A DNA stretch of 64,000 nt from Wuchereria bancrofti (GCA_005281725.1 SSBO01000009.1:1236127-1300126); one strand, 5' to 3'; shown: positions 1-12,625, counted from the stretch's first letter. Notes: generated by a model not told the origin, from the sequence alone. Numbers and translations: made by a program.

Positions 1-420
1 CATGCGATTATCTAACAGAAATAATCGAATGGCGTCTGTCAAATTCTCTTCCACAATTTTCATTCATTTATTTCGACAGAGGATGTTATCTCTTTTTAGA
101 GTTCTGACTTATGAAAGATTTTTTTATGAAAGATTAGATTTTGGGACTCGATAATAATTTAGAAAAGCATTTATTTGGAGAAATTTCACCTTTACGCATT
201 TGCCAATCAGCAATCGTCTAGTAAATTTGAATGTTTTTCAGAATTGGCAAGAAATTGACATGCATTTCATCTATTTCTTCTTCTTCTTCTTCCAATTGAG
301 CAATATTCAAACTACCGTAAGTTCATTTAAAGTTAACAAAGTACAACAAAGCGTTGCAACACCTTGAAGATATAAAATTTTACACGGTGTGAGATTGATA
401 ATTTTATATCATTTGAGGTA

Positions 421-1482
421 GCACAAACGGATCAAACAGAACCGTTGCATTTATCAATAGTAAAAGTGAAAGAGAAAGGAAATGGATCACAAGGCTTATC
501 GATGGAAAGGGAGAATGAGCAAGAAATTGGATTGCAGGTGCTTCAAACAAAACCCCTGGATTTATCAGCTCCAAAAGTGAAAGAGAACGGAGATAAGTCG
601 CAAGGCTTATCAGTGGAGGGAGTGAGTGATGAACAAATTGAACCGCTGTTACAGCTTGTTCCAATCGAGACACCGGTGGAAGTAACCGAACTACCAAAAC
701 AAAAAAAAAGGATGAGAAAGAAGCAGCGTTGTGATATGTGTCAACAGGAAGTAGCATATATGAATAAACATATGAAGACTCATACCGGTGAGAAGCCGTA
801 CAGTTGTCCGACATGCAAAAAGAATTTTACTCAGTTCGGTAATATGAAAAAACATATGATGATTCATACCGGTGAGAAGCCATACAGTTGTCCGACATGC
901 AAAAAGAATTTTACTCAGTTCGGTAATATGAAAAAACATATGATGATTCATACCGGTGAGAAGCCATACAGTTGTGCGACATGCAAAAAGAATTTCACTG
1001 TCTTGGATAGTGTGAATAAACATATGATGATTCATACCGGTGAAAAGCCGTACAATTGTCCGACATGCAAAAAGAATTTTACTCAGTTCGGTAATGTGAA
1101 AAAACATATGATGATTCATACCGGTGAAAAGCCGTACAATTGTCCAATATGCGGGAAAAGTTTCACACAAAAACAGCATTTGCAGTCTCACATGGTAACT
1201 CATGACATCAATAGACCTGTCTACCATTGTACTGTATGCAGTAAAGATTTTCAGACTAAATNNNNNNNNNNNNNNNNNNNNNNNNNNNNNNNNNNNNNNN
1301 NNNNNNNNNNNNNNNNNNNNNNNNNNNNNNNNNNNNNNNNNNNNNNNNNNNNNNNNNNNNNNNNNNNNNNNNNNNNNNNNNNNNNNNNNNNNNNNNNNNN
1401 NNNNNNNNNNNNNNNNNNNNNNNNNNNNNNNNNNNNNNNNNNNNNNNNNNNNNNNNNNNNNNNNNNNNNNNNNNNNNNNTGA
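421..1482 (+). CDS. C2H2 zinc-finger protein (partial, interrupted by gap)
   Basis: The open frame has a charged, K/E-rich N-terminal part of about 90 residues, then a C2H2 array. A first degenerate finger (CDMC...HMKTH, about 730-783) is followed by four 84-bp fingers with the TGEKPY linker (about 784-1119), then CPICGKSF...HMVTH, then a seventh finger (YHCTVC) that runs into the N gap at 1262. TGEKPY linkers are typical of DNA-binding Krüppel-type arrays, so a nuclear DNA-binding role is inferred; no target can be named. Fingers 2 and 3 are almost identical at the DNA level. The frame is open upstream to about 376 with no ATG. A TTG at 445 is an unlikely start, and an acceptor-like GAGGTAG precedes 422, so a 5' exon is probably missing. 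The real end is unknown because the frame cannot be followed across the gap; codons after it read DFICK-stop in one frame and stop at once in another. Confidence 0.85.
   Translation, partial: AQTDQTEPLHLSIVKVKEKGNGSQGLSMERENEQEIGLQVLQTKPLDLSAPKVKENGDKSQGLSVEGVSDEQIEPLLQLVPIETPVEVTELPKQKKRMRKKQRCDMCQQEVAYMNKHMKTHTGEKPYSCPTCKKNFTQFGNMKKHMMIHTGEKPYSCPTCKKNFTQFGNMKKHMMIHTGEKPYSCATCKKNFTVLDSVNKHMMIHTGEKPYNCPTCKKNFTQFGNVKKHMMIHTGEKPYNCPICGKSFTQKQHLQSHMVTHDINRPVYHCTVCSKDFQTKXXXXXXXXXXXXXXXXXXXXXXXXXXXXXXXXXXXXXXXXXXXXXXXXXXXXXXXXXXXXXXXXXXXXXXXXX
1262..1479. other. Assembly gap (218 N)
   Basis: A run of 218 N lies inside the zinc-finger array. Gaps commonly fall where near-identical tandem repeats defeat assembly, so the true number of fingers is unknown. 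Confidence 0.99.
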
Positions 1483-1498
1483 TTTCATTTGCAAGTAA

Positions 1499-4362
1499 CC
1501 TTGCATGCTATGCACGAAGAACTTGCAAATAAGTATCGCTATTATTAAATTACTAATGAAATGAAATTGCTCATACATATTCCTTACTCAATTATTGCAT
1601 AAATAGCATAGAAGTAAATTTTTGGAAGAGAAAAAAATCTTAATCACAGCATATCATTTCATAAAGTTTTATGATTATGCGATTTCCAATAAATACTTCA
1701 TCAGATTCATATCTTTCACATTCTTGACTGCATCTTACTTCTGCACTATTTGCTTTTATTTATTCGTTATAGTGTAGCGTTGATTTCCATTATACAGTAC
1801 TTTTAGGGCGGTACTTGACAAGGAAATGATTGCCTAACTTGTAAAGCAGAGGAGAGAGCGGTAGTATTTAAGATATGCACGAGTAGTACTAATTGTCACG
1901 TTCTTCTTCCAATATTCGGAGTACTTCTTGAGTCTCTTAGAAATGCATTAATGCTAGCGTACGTACAGCTTTAGTGAAATGAAAGGATGGGTAACTGCGC
2001 TCTACCCGTTCACTTGTTGGAAGGAAAAAAAAACTGTAACACAGCCAGAAGATATGGAATTGAAGGAGGGGCATGCTTAATATATTGTGAGAGGTAATCT
2101 AACTTGTAAGAGAATTAAGAATTTGCATCTCAAATGGTAGTATACTTTTTGAAAATAACTGCGTCCTATTTGCTCACTTTTCAAAAGTAAAATGGAGTAG
2201 TATTTGTAGGAAAAAAAATATAAATTTTTAATAATTTTCCCTTCTTTTCGTTAAGGGACAATTATCTATTTATGATTGTTTCCTACTTTAATTTATATTC
2301 TTACGTCTATTCTCGTCGCTCACGTTGTACTCTCAGTAGAACTGGTCGAACTGATTGTTTTTCCGCATCTCAAACTTGGGTAATTAAACCTTTAACATAA
2401 AACAAATCAACATCATAATAGCGCATTATACATATCGCACGGATGCTACGCAGTTATAAAACGCTAAACATTACCAGAGAGCTGAAACCCCAGCCATAAT
2501 ATAGCTGGACAATTGTAAAAAATGATTAATTGCAATTAAGAGATGGTATTGGAGTTGAGAGTGAAGATCATACAATGTGAATTTGAGAAGAAAGGAGATT
2601 TGTTTAAGGATAGATATCTCTTGTTACAATAGTCTATTACATGCATTTAATTCTCATGTATCTTATACAATATAATGTGTGTAAAGCGAGGTTAATTTAT
2701 GAACAAAGAGATTCTCACTTACTGCTTCTCCTCACCTTCCAGCTACACCGTTTGTAACAAAGGATTGTCCGTTTATCAGTTAAAATCCTATGCACGCGTC
2801 GTCCTGTGGCTGTCCTAAGACCACTGTCCCCCAATTCGTCGATCCGTCGTAATATCCATAAAAAGAAATTGCCCCGCTATACCTCTTAGAATGGCTCTTT
2901 GTTGAGGTCAAATATCCATATCGTTAAATTGCATTTTTATTTTCTGGTTGCCTGTTAGTTTGACTCCTTTGGTAGCGCCCTCCCTTGGTTCTTGGTTACT
3001 GTATTAATACTTTCGGCCTATTTGCAGACAATATTACTGTAATATAATTGAAGGAGATAAGATTGCTCGATATGTTATGAGGTGAAGTATTTACCCGACC
3101 TATGATTCTATCAGTCGCAGGGATTTAATCAGCCCAACCGTACCATTAATAACACTTGTCTTCTGTTTTGATCATTCCAGCTCATATAATTTAAATAAGG
3201 AAAAAAATTTTAATTTTGTTATGTTGTAATTCATTATAAAGTTGTAATTCATTAAAAAATATGTATTTTTTAAACTTAATTGACAATTTTATTTGCATTT
3301 ATGTGATTTGCTTACATTCTTCAAAACTTTTGAAAAATCTTTTAAAAAAATTTTAAAAACTTTTGAAAAATCTTTAAAAAATCACTTTGGAACAATATTA
3401 AAATGGCGAAATTATTAAAAATTAAATCCTCATTTAAAATTGTGAATTCATATTGTGATGCTAACTTTATTATTAAAAAAAACTCATTTAATTTCGTACC
3501 TTTTTGTTATTAGCAAAAATTAAGGAAGCATAAATTTGTGACTTTAATATTATTTTAAAAAATATAGTAAAAATATAGTAAGAAATAATAAAAATAGAAA
3601 AAAGGTTGAAATGCGGGCAGAAATTAATTATATGCAAAAAATTATATGCATTAAATGCAAAAAGTAATGCTATTTAATGACTTGCATTGCTCTTCTAGAG
3701 GTTTAATAAACCGAAATGTAAAATTTTAAAAATACTGATATAATAATTATTTTATGCAAACCTTTTTTGCTCATAATGTATTATTAGCCATTTTTCATTA
3801 AGTGATGAAATTCTTGCAGTGTTGAAATTAATGACTAACATTCATAGTGTTTTAAAATAGCACTATTGGTTTTTCGTTTTGCTTATGTGTTTCACGGATT
3901 TAGGTTAAGGAGATTTTTATGTTAAAAAAATTTGTGGAAAATTCAATTTTGTGAGTATTGAAAAAAGATCATTCGTAGTCAAATACAATCTTAACGGAAG
4001 CAAATTCAGAATATTGTCACCTTATTGGTGACAATTATTATTGATGCTTTGGATATCGAAGAGATTTCTTTTTTATTCGCCACACTGTCCCTATTTTATG
4101 CAAACAGGAAAAGAAGTAATAAAATGCTAAAAGGATCAATAAATTTGAAATAATAAAGTATTAGAATATTTATATTTAAAATGCTGATTGTTGTAGTTTT
4201 CAAAATAAAAAAAAGATAACTTCATTGTTTGAAATAAAAATAATTACAAAAAAGTTTATTATTGAAATGAAAATAACTACAAAAAAAAAGAATGGAATGA
4301 CATCAAACTTTATAAAAATAAATATAAAAGTTAAAAAAATAAAACAAAAGTAAAAAGTGAGA
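1499..4362. other. Intergenic region, AT-rich
   Basis: I see no coding exon here. From about 3190 the sequence becomes extremely AT-rich. A short imperfect direct repeat (AAAACTTTTGAAAAATCTTT type) occurs at about 3323-3350 and 3355-3382. The part from about 4200 to 4362 would be the 3' flank of the minus-strand gene that follows. Confidence 0.5.
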
Positions 4363-7300
4363 TTATAATTTTAATCGTTGCAATTTATCGATCGCTTTTA
4401 GTTCTTCAATTGCTTCTTCAATTTCTTCAATATGTATTGTTGGTGCTATAGTAAAAAATATATCAATTGTTATCATTATCTTACAATGATTAAAATGATT
4501 TAAAATATTTGCTTACTTGAAACTTCCATTGGATTACTCGAAAATTCTTTATGATCCAGCGGTGATGGTATATTTTTCAAAAGTGGCATCCATAAAATAG
4601 CAGATGAATTAGAACCCTTGAAAATTATTACTTTTTCCAAAAATTTATTAGAAAAATTTAGAAAAACTTATAAGTGAAAAAAAAAAACAAATGTTGCATT
4701 TAGCATAATTTAGAAAAAAAATTAATTTTAAAAATTAGGACAATTTAAAAATTATACTTGCAGATGATTGGCATATTGATTTACAGCGCTTTTCGGAAAT
4801 GCATTATCAATTTTGGCAATTGTCTTTCCATCTAATCTTAAATATGAAACAACAATATTAGCAACAGTTTCAAGCATTTGTAATTTCTAAACTTCAAATG
4901 TTTAACCTTTGATATCTTTAATAAATAAAATAAATTACCTGTAATCGTTCAATTGATTTAAATTTGTAAGAAAGTTACATGTTTGTGGCATAATTAACAT
5001 CATTGATGTTGCTATCGGACTATATGCCCAAGATTTATGCAACGATACCAATGGCCTGAATAATACTTCCTGTAAATAAGCATACCTGAATGGAAACCTA
5101 TAATAAAATAAGTATTACTTTCACGTATCTTAGATATCATAGCGAAATTTTATTAGAAATAATTTACCTATTATCTTGAAAATGGGTAAATTATTTTTGA
5201 AAAAAAAGTCGAACTAAGACGATATATTAGTATAAACTGAAAGGAAAATTTATAGCAGATCATTAATCTATAATATATCCTCAATCATTTCATATCTGTG
5301 CAATAATAATTATTCGAGAATTCCCTAGATAAACATTTATTGCATAATTTTTAAATTCTTACCAAAAACATATTACCACCAATATCGCTACATCGCCTAT
5401 TGTATTTCTCCCGTAAGCATTGCATATAACATGATAATGCACTAAAAAAAATACTTTCAGGAAAATATTTTCAAGAAATTAATCAATTAGTATTCCGTTT
5501 TTCTAATCTCTGATCTTTAAATGAATAAAACGACTTTCAACTTGATACAATGTAAAATTGATTGTTTGAAATTGGTAAAATTTGTTTATTCAGTAAACTT
5601 TATTAGCTAATTTCTTGATTTATCGGTTTGTCCAATTTTATATATTTTAGCTGGCACTCCAGATTCCGGTACTAAAAGCGGTTATTTTCTCATAATTAAC
5701 TTAAAAAAAAGTTGCAGGAGAAAAAATAAAATATTAACATACCTACAAGCATCGCCGCTTATTTTATTAAAATATTTCACATTTATTTTGGCTGGTACAT
5801 CAGATTCCGGTACTGAAAACGGTAAAGTGGAATGAATGTAACTGTATAGGAACCATCCAAGTACTTGACGAGTTGCTTGGCATTTTTGTTGACATTCTGT
5901 AAACTTTACATATATATTATAAATTCTAATTATATTAAAAAATAATAATAGAGTAGAAAGAAAAAAAAGAAATTAAAGTAGTGACAAAAATTAAATTATC
6001 AATTAATTTCAAATTTAATTAATACACGTAACTTATGTTAATGGTAGTAAACTTACCACGTAAAACTGCTGCTGAATGAAGATCCAAGCATTCGAAAATA
6101 TATTTATAAGCTATAATGCGAACGCTAGCTTAGTATAATAAAGAATGAAACGAATTAGAATTTAATATATCAGTAATCAAATAATTCATATTAGTATTAT
6201 CATTATGAAATAAATATATATTATGAAATATGAAGTAAAATATACTATAAAAAGTTAGCACTTTAAATTACCTAAAAATTGATCTATGCAAAAATACCGG
6301 AAACTGTTTAGCAAGGATTCAATTCCTGTTTCTTTTGAACATTTTCCGGGTACGTGACTGGTACACTGTAGTACTCCACGTAGTCTGCTATAATGTGACA
6401 TTTGCTTACATTTGCAGTTTTGATAGAAAAAAGAAAAATGTAAATGTAAAAAAAAACGACAGATAACGTCGTTACGTTACGTGAAATGCTACGTGAAGTA
6501 ACTGAAATACGCTGGAAGGAAACGTACTTGCAAACGTTAACAAATCTCTCGAAATGATTTCCTGATACCAATGCTGCTCGAATTGCTAGAAAGACTGGTT
6601 TTGTGCAGCCTAAAAATTTTCACAAATAAATGAATAAAGTATTTTTTAACAAATTTTGGGAATTTCTTGTTAAAATAAGCAAAAATTAAATTTTAATAAT
6701 AACTTACGTAAGCAGCGTACAATTTGTGATATTATAGATTTGGGCGCTGATGTAGTGATGTTCAAACTGCGCTTCAATTGTTCCATTTGTTGATTTAGCC
6801 GATCTTTTGATTGCTTACCTATTGTTGTCATTGTTTTTGAATCTTCACGTTGGGAGGAAATGTCATCCAAATGTAATCCTTTCATATCTGAAACAATTCG
6901 TAAACACGTGTAAATATAACGGTTTTCACGTAAAACTTTAATTTCTTAAACATTTTGGAAACTTAGTAGTATCAGGCAACAAGTTGTCAGAGAACTATTT
7001 GTGACATATCTATGAACTGATTAACTGATTATGGTAAAGAAAAAAAATTTGCTGAGAAGATTTTGACAAATATTTTGAAAATATTTAAGTTTCATTCCAC
7101 GTCAAAATACATATTCTTTTGATAGCTCCGCATAGCATGATTGTCTTTTATAAATTTGCGTAATTTTATTGAAATGTTCCTAAATTGAAAATAGTATGCT
7201 AACATTCACGTTGCACTTTATTAATGCTTCACGTATATCAATCATTTTCACGTTTATTAATCATTTAATTGCATTTGTCTGATATTACACGGAAGACAAT

Positions 7301-7427
7301 GATAAGGTAATGTTGTATGTTAAAAAGAATTATTTACAATAAACTAACCAGAAATTGCTATTTGATTGAAAAAAATTGAAATAGCAAAGAAGAATTGATA
7401 TAATACATTCATATTTGACATTAGCAT
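4363..7427 (-). CDS. Secreted Cys-rich protein, CPG4-like (chondroitin proteoglycan 4 domain family)
   Basis: Hand-built multi-exon model on the minus strand. Exon 1 (7350-7427) encodes an ATG and a hydrophobic signal peptide (MLMSNMNVLYQFFFAISIFF), ending phase 1. It joins in phase to exon 2 (6708-6887), exon 3 (6528-6609, CTKPVFLAIRAALVSG), an exon at about 6284-6400 (VLQCTSHVPGKC, FRYFCIDQFL), then exons at about 6060-6110, 5750-5897, 5350-5438, 4936-5072, 4760-4890, 4515-4615 and 4363-4440 (ends DKLQRLKL-stop). The order of Cys motifs (RCLRCTKP; VCN; QCTS..GKC; YFCID; ECLDLH; ECQQKC; DACSALSCYMQCLREKYNRRC) looks like the nematode CPG4 domain; this is family recognition from memory, not a search. 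Family members are extracellular; the prototype is an egg-associated chondroitin proteoglycan. Few Ser-Gly sites are visible, so glycosaminoglycan attachment is uncertain. The tail is Glu-rich. An acceptor-like TTTTTACAG lies 11 nt before the ATG, compatible with SL trans-splicing. The junctions at the 3' end are the least certain. Confidence 0.6.
5645..5682 (-). repeat. Degenerate copy of a CPG4-like exon segment in an intron
   Basis: 38 bp match the coding segment at 5786-5823 (codons for VPESDVPAKI) with about six differences. The copy would read VPESGVPAKI in the same orientation and then soon hits a stop. It looks like an ancient partial exon duplication lying in the intron just downstream. 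Confidence 0.7.
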
Positions 7428-7527
7428 TTATATATTTCTGTAAAAATTACAACTGAAAAATTGAATTATTGGTTGATTTATTAATTTTTTCCTATCAAAC
7501 AACAATGTAAGTAACAGTTAAGCAAAA

Positions 7528-7710
7528 ATGGCGCAATTAAGCAAACAGAAAGATATAAAATTGTTGAATAAAAAATTGCAAAATATTAAAACAAAAAAAA
7601 AGAGACAGGAACGAACGAACCAATTTGATAGATTAGTCAAGAAGTTTCTTTCCAATAAACTTGAAAATGCGCATTTGGCAGATCAATTAATTTGTCCTAT
7701 ACAGAAGTGA
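7528..7710 (+). CDS. Small Lys-rich hypothetical protein (60 aa)
   Basis: A single open frame from ATG to TGA with an A-rich context before the ATG (AAGCAAAAATGG). The product is very basic (many Lys, including KTKKKRQER), predicted helical, without signal peptide or membrane segment. No family recognised. It lies head-to-head with the CPG4-like gene (about 100 bp between start codons) and about 310 bp upstream of the PP1-like start. After its stop, a 20-bp element (GAAGTGAAAATATCTTGGC type) is tandemly duplicated at about 7705-7746 and ends in a good donor (GCGGTAAGT). The stretch could therefore be a 5' UTR exon with a uORF of the PP1-like transcript rather than a separate gene. Confidence 0.35.
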   Translation: MAQLSKQKDIKLLNKKLQNIKTKKKRQERTNQFDRLVKKFLSNKLENAHLADQLICPIQK

Positions 7711-8023
7711 AATATCTTGGCAATAAGAAGTGAAAATATCTTGGCGGTAAGTATAAAAATTCAGCAATTCAAAACAATTGAAATAATATGCAATAATTAA
7801 TAAAATTTTTCAATTTAAAACAAAATTATTTATTAACAAAAGGAAAGAATTAATTGAAACATTCCAAAAACTACAATATTAGTTCTCTTTTTTTGCATAA
7901 TATTAAAATTTTTAATTTTCTTTCTGCATTTTTAAAAAATGCAAATTTTTAAATGTAAAAATATAATTGAATTTAAAAGATAATTTATTGATTAGTTTAT
8001 TTATAGTTTATTGGATACCAAAA

Positions 8024-11000
8024 ATGGCAACAACAACCAATGATAGTGTTTTATCTGCTGGTAACACTTAAATTAAATTTTAAATTCTTAAAAATGTGCA
8101 CAATATTTTGTGTAAAAATTTTTTAAATTATCATTGAACGGTGAATGTATTTGTTGCAGAAATTCATCCGAAAAATATTTTCTTCTTATCAAAATTATTT
8201 ATTATTAATTAATTGATAATAAAATGTTTTTGACTGCTAATTCACTTTTTTTTGTAAGATCAAAAATTCTATACAAAAAAACGGAGAGTTTTTTTTTTTA
8301 TTTTCATTTAAATTATTAAACATTTCAAGTTTTTATTGTCAAAAAGCGTTTGCAAAAATATTTGTGGTAAATTGTGCGGAATAGTTATTACATATATTTG
8401 ATGTAATTTAATTTAACTTTTAATTGAATTACTATTTGGTAAAGAATATATTCCATCCATAAATGCACTAATTAATTATTCAGTGATAATTTACACTTAT
8501 TCAAATTGATATACTTACAGTATCAAAATCACTACCAACAGCAAATGTCATTCAAGTGCCACCTGTTGACCTTGATTATATCTTTGCTCATATAATGACA
8601 ATTGGAAGACCTAATACAGGAATTAGCACTTGTATCACTGAACAAGTTTGATTTTTTTTCTTTCTAATCAATAATTTAAAAGGTCATACTTTAAATTTGC
8701 TTTATTAAAGTGTTAATTAGTGTTTTCTGTTTCTACTTTATAAAATCTATAAGAAATTTAAAAAGTTAAATTTGTTATAGATTCATGAATGATTTCATTA
8801 GCTAAAGAAAAATGTTACATTTAATCATTTTACTGTTTAGGATATCACTGATTTATTGTTGAATGTAAAATCATTATTTATGGAACAACCGGTGATGTTA
8901 AAGTTAAAACCGCCTATAACCGTTTGCGGAGATATTCATGGACAATTCGGCGATTTGATGCGTATTTTCAATAAAGTAAAAAAAAAATTATTTCATCTAG
9001 TTTGTTTTGATAATTAATGTTTAATTTTGAAATTGAAATTATGAAAGTAAAATGAAAAAATTGCATAAGAAAATATAAAAGTAAATATTTTATAATTTTT
9101 AGACTGGTTTTCCACATAAGACAAATTATCTTTTTCTTGGAGATTATGTCGATCGTGGTAAAATGAATTTAGAAGTAATCATTTTCCTATTTGCATGCAA
9201 GGTAGTGCTAATCAATAATTTTGAATGTTTTTTTCTAAATCTATCATATCATATCACATCATAAATGATAAAAGATGAAAGTTAAAAAACCGGAATTTAT
9301 ATTATTGCAATTTAAGAAAAACTTATGAAATGATTTGTAATTCTAGTATGACGTACGTCATTTCCCTATTCTTTTCATACGTTACACTTTTTTGAACTTC
9401 CCTAAATTTTCCTGACTAAAATTTCAATTAGCTATTATACAATAAAAGATATGCAAAATTTCCTTATCATTAAAACTGATTGATATTTCTTATCAATTTA
9501 CAAATTAATGTCAAATTTTTTTTCATATGTTTGCAAGAAAAGATCAGAAATGATTCATTTTGCAATATAATTTGTTTTTCTTACAGTTGCGATATCCAAA
9601 AAATTTTTTTTTACTTCGTGGCAATCATGAAACACAGTTAGTAAATCGAATTTATGGCTTTTATGATGAAATAATGCGACGATATCAATCTCTGCCGCTC
9701 TATATGCTATTTCAAGTTCTAATTTTAATTTCTATCTCGAATATTTTTCTGATTATTTTAGAAAATTTTGAGGAGAATACAAGAAAAACGAGAGAAAAAT
9801 TTCTTGCTTATTTATGAAAAAATAAAAAAGAATGAAAGCAAGAACAAATTTTTTTTTTGTGATACATAAGATATTTGCAAATTTTATTACTTAACAAGAA
9901 AAAAGGGATCAAAAAATACGAAATTTTCTTAAGATTTAAATTGTTCGAAAGTTTCGAAATTTCATAGAAAGATAAGATGAAAAAAAAATACCACCCAAAT
10001 TATAAAGTATTTCAAAAAAAAAATCACAGAATCTTATGAGCTATACTTGTTTAAATAAACGAAACTCAACGAATTTAATGATAATTTAAATTTGTGAAAT
10101 ATTTGCACATATCAAATTATTTTGCTTCATCTTTACTTAAAGCAAACGGTAAATGTTTCGGAATTTCCGGTTCCGATTTTCAGTGTTTATTTTGTTGAAA
10201 CTGTAAAATTTTTTTGTAAAACAATACTGAATAGCGATGTTTTGTTTAAATTTGCAGAGTGTTTTCAATGTTATGCCATTAAGTGCAATTATTGGTGATC
10301 GAATACTTTGTATGCATGGTGGCTTATCACCTGATATGCTCAAAGCTGATAATCTTAACATTCTCCAATCAATCTATCGGCCATTACCTGTAAATCTGAT
10401 TTATTAATTAATTCCAGAACAAACCAAATTAGATCAAAGCATTTCAACTGTTTTGTTTAAGATATGCTTTTCACACGATTTGCAATCTTTGACTTCTATA
10501 AATTTTGTTTTTTTTTGTTTTTGTTTTTATTGCCGATAATTTTTTTTTTTGATTGGATACTTAAAAGAGGTTACGATTAGCTGATGATATCAACTTTTAG
10601 ATAACAGATAACATTAATTTGCTCATCAGTTGATAATGAATTGATCACTTTATTATAATTATTTAACTTTTAAATAATTTCATGGAATTTAAAAATTTTC
10701 CATTCAGTTTATCAAAATATAATTTTAAGATGAAACAAACAATTTTTGAATAAACTATTAAAAGTTTTTAATAAATGTTTAATTAATTAATAAATTTTAA
10801 TTTTTTATTTTAACTTCAATGTGATTGGCATATTCTATAGCAATAATTATACAAACTAATTTCTTTTTTTTTTTTGTTACCTATAGGATCCACCAAATCC
10901 ATCACTTCCATTGGATTTATTATGGGCTGATCCAAATTCATACACCGACGAGTTTAAATTTAACGATCGCGGCATATCGATTACTTTTGGTGCTAAAATG

Positions 11001-11804
11001 GTCAAAAGAATATGTGAAAAATTTAACTTAGATTTGATCTGTCGCGCACATCAAGTAAAATTATCACATATCTAAATTATATTGGAAATTAAAAAGAAAA
11101 TGAAAGAGAAAATAGAAATTTCATACATATAATTGGCGACAATTTTTTTTTTCGACGCATATAAATTTAGTTTCTTCATATTTTACATTATGAAAAAATA
11201 ATAATCGTTTAATTTCTATCATTCATTACTATTTAATTTATAAAATAATGACAATAAAGTTTGGATTTTACTTCAAAAAAAGTGGTGATAAATTTAAAAA
11301 TAATTAATTATAGAATCAATAAAAAAAAATTGATGATTAATATTTCATTGCAAAATTTCAATTTTAGGTTGTTCAAGATGGTTATGAATTTTTTGCTAAT
11401 CGTAAATTAGTGACAATTTTTTCGGCGCCTCATTATTGTGGTCTATTTGACAATGCCGCTGCTGTAATGTTAGTTGACGAGCAAATGCAATGCTCATTTA
11501 AAGTTTGTTTATAAATATTAAATTAAGCACTTAAAGTTAATTAGGTTATTCATTATTATGCGACAATAAAATTGATAATGAAATGATAATTTTTGAATTT
11601 CAATGTTTTAAAATTAGAAAATTGATTTTATGAAATTATGAGTACTTCTAGTAAGTTCAGTACAAAAAATTATAAAAGAAAAACAAATAACTTCATATTT
11701 CTGCCACATTATTTCAGATTTTCCGGCCAGCATTTCCAAAAATTGAGAAAACTAAATTTGATGCTTCGAAAGATGTGTCATCCTGCAATGCAACAAAAGT
11801 TTAA
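8024..11804 (+). CDS. PP1-type serine/threonine protein phosphatase catalytic subunit, divergent
   Basis: Metallophosphatase of the PPP family, predicted to dephosphorylate Ser/Thr on proteins. Exons: 8024-8062 ([12 protein letters not shown]), about 8521-8647, 8841-8976 ([11 protein letters not shown]), 9104-9201 ([14 protein letters not shown]), 9587-9715 ([20 protein letters not shown]), 10258-10389 (CMHGGLSPD), 10888-11053 (LLWADPN, CRAHQ), 11369-11502 ([17 protein letters not shown]) and 11718-11804. All metal and phosphate ligands expected in PP1 are visible: D and H of GDIHG, D of GDYVDRG, N and H of GNHE, H of HGG, R of NDRG, H of RAHQ. The length (about 330 aa) fits PP1. It is more PP1 than PP2A or PP2B because of RIYGFYDE and the CSF-I-P end. 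Divergent points: SAPHYCG instead of SAPNYCG, and a changed segment after MRRY (SLPLYMLFQ). Such lineage-specific PP1 copies in nematodes include the sperm-specific GSP-3/4; germline expression here is inference only. An acceptor-like TTTATTTATAG lies about 20 nt before the ATG. Confidence 0.9.
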
Positions 11805-12625
11805 ATTGCTTATGTAATGATAGTAGTATAAGCACTAATTATTGTATGAAATCAATAAAATGATCTATGTGTGATAAGATAAACTGATAAAGTGATCCAT
11901 TACAAAACATGCACTAGCAAGTTAAAATTATTTTTAAATAAATTTCATGTTTAAGTTGAAAAATGAAATGATTTTTGAAAAGTAATAACTTCATAATTCT
12001 GTCTACCTTGAATATGTTCAATGCTAATTATCATTAACATCCATCCATCTCATTTTCATTCATTCATTGTCCTTTTGCCATCATTCTAAATGGCAAAGAA
12101 ACAAGAAATGTTTTATAAATTTTGAAAAAATTAGCATTTTTTTTTTCAACAGCAATTTTATAAATAGCCAAGCAAATTTCTCTTTAACCATTCTTTAGTG
12201 TAATCAAAATCGGCTGCTTTTATTTCGATTAATGATTTTATCATTATGGTTATATCATTAGTTCATCCTAAAAATAGTCTGTTTTTTTTTTTGATTCGTT
12301 TAAAAAAAAGAGAAAAAGGAGAGAGAAAGTAGAAAATTTACCTTGTTTTATGTTTGAGGAATATTTTAAAGAAATTACTTTTTAAAATTCACTTTATTCA
12401 TTTAAAAATTTATTTGTTTGCGAATAGTCAATTATCGTTAGATAAGAGACCTCACATTTTTTTTCTGTTAATTAAAGTAAATGATAAAATTTAGTTAGTT
12501 TGAAGGAGTTAAGATAAATCTAAGAAAAATTGCTGCTAAAAAATATGTCATAAGATTAGTTAGTTACCTGAACTTATCAATTTCAAATGAAATTTGAATG
12601 AAAAATTGAAATGAAATTATCATAG
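11805..12625. other. Intergenic / 5' region of serpin-like gene
   Basis: AT-rich. No convincing first exon for the gene that follows could be found although one must exist: the exon at 12626 starts in phase 2 after an acceptor (ATCATAG) and has no in-frame ATG. Several short ATG frames were inspected (for example near 12091, 12232, 12341) and none ended in a phase-compatible donor. Confidence 0.4.

Noticed and set aside
691..1578. Long minus-strand open frame across the zinc-finger array
   Set aside because: Mirror frame of the repeated fingers, extended artificially through the N gap; the plus strand encodes clear C2H2 motifs.
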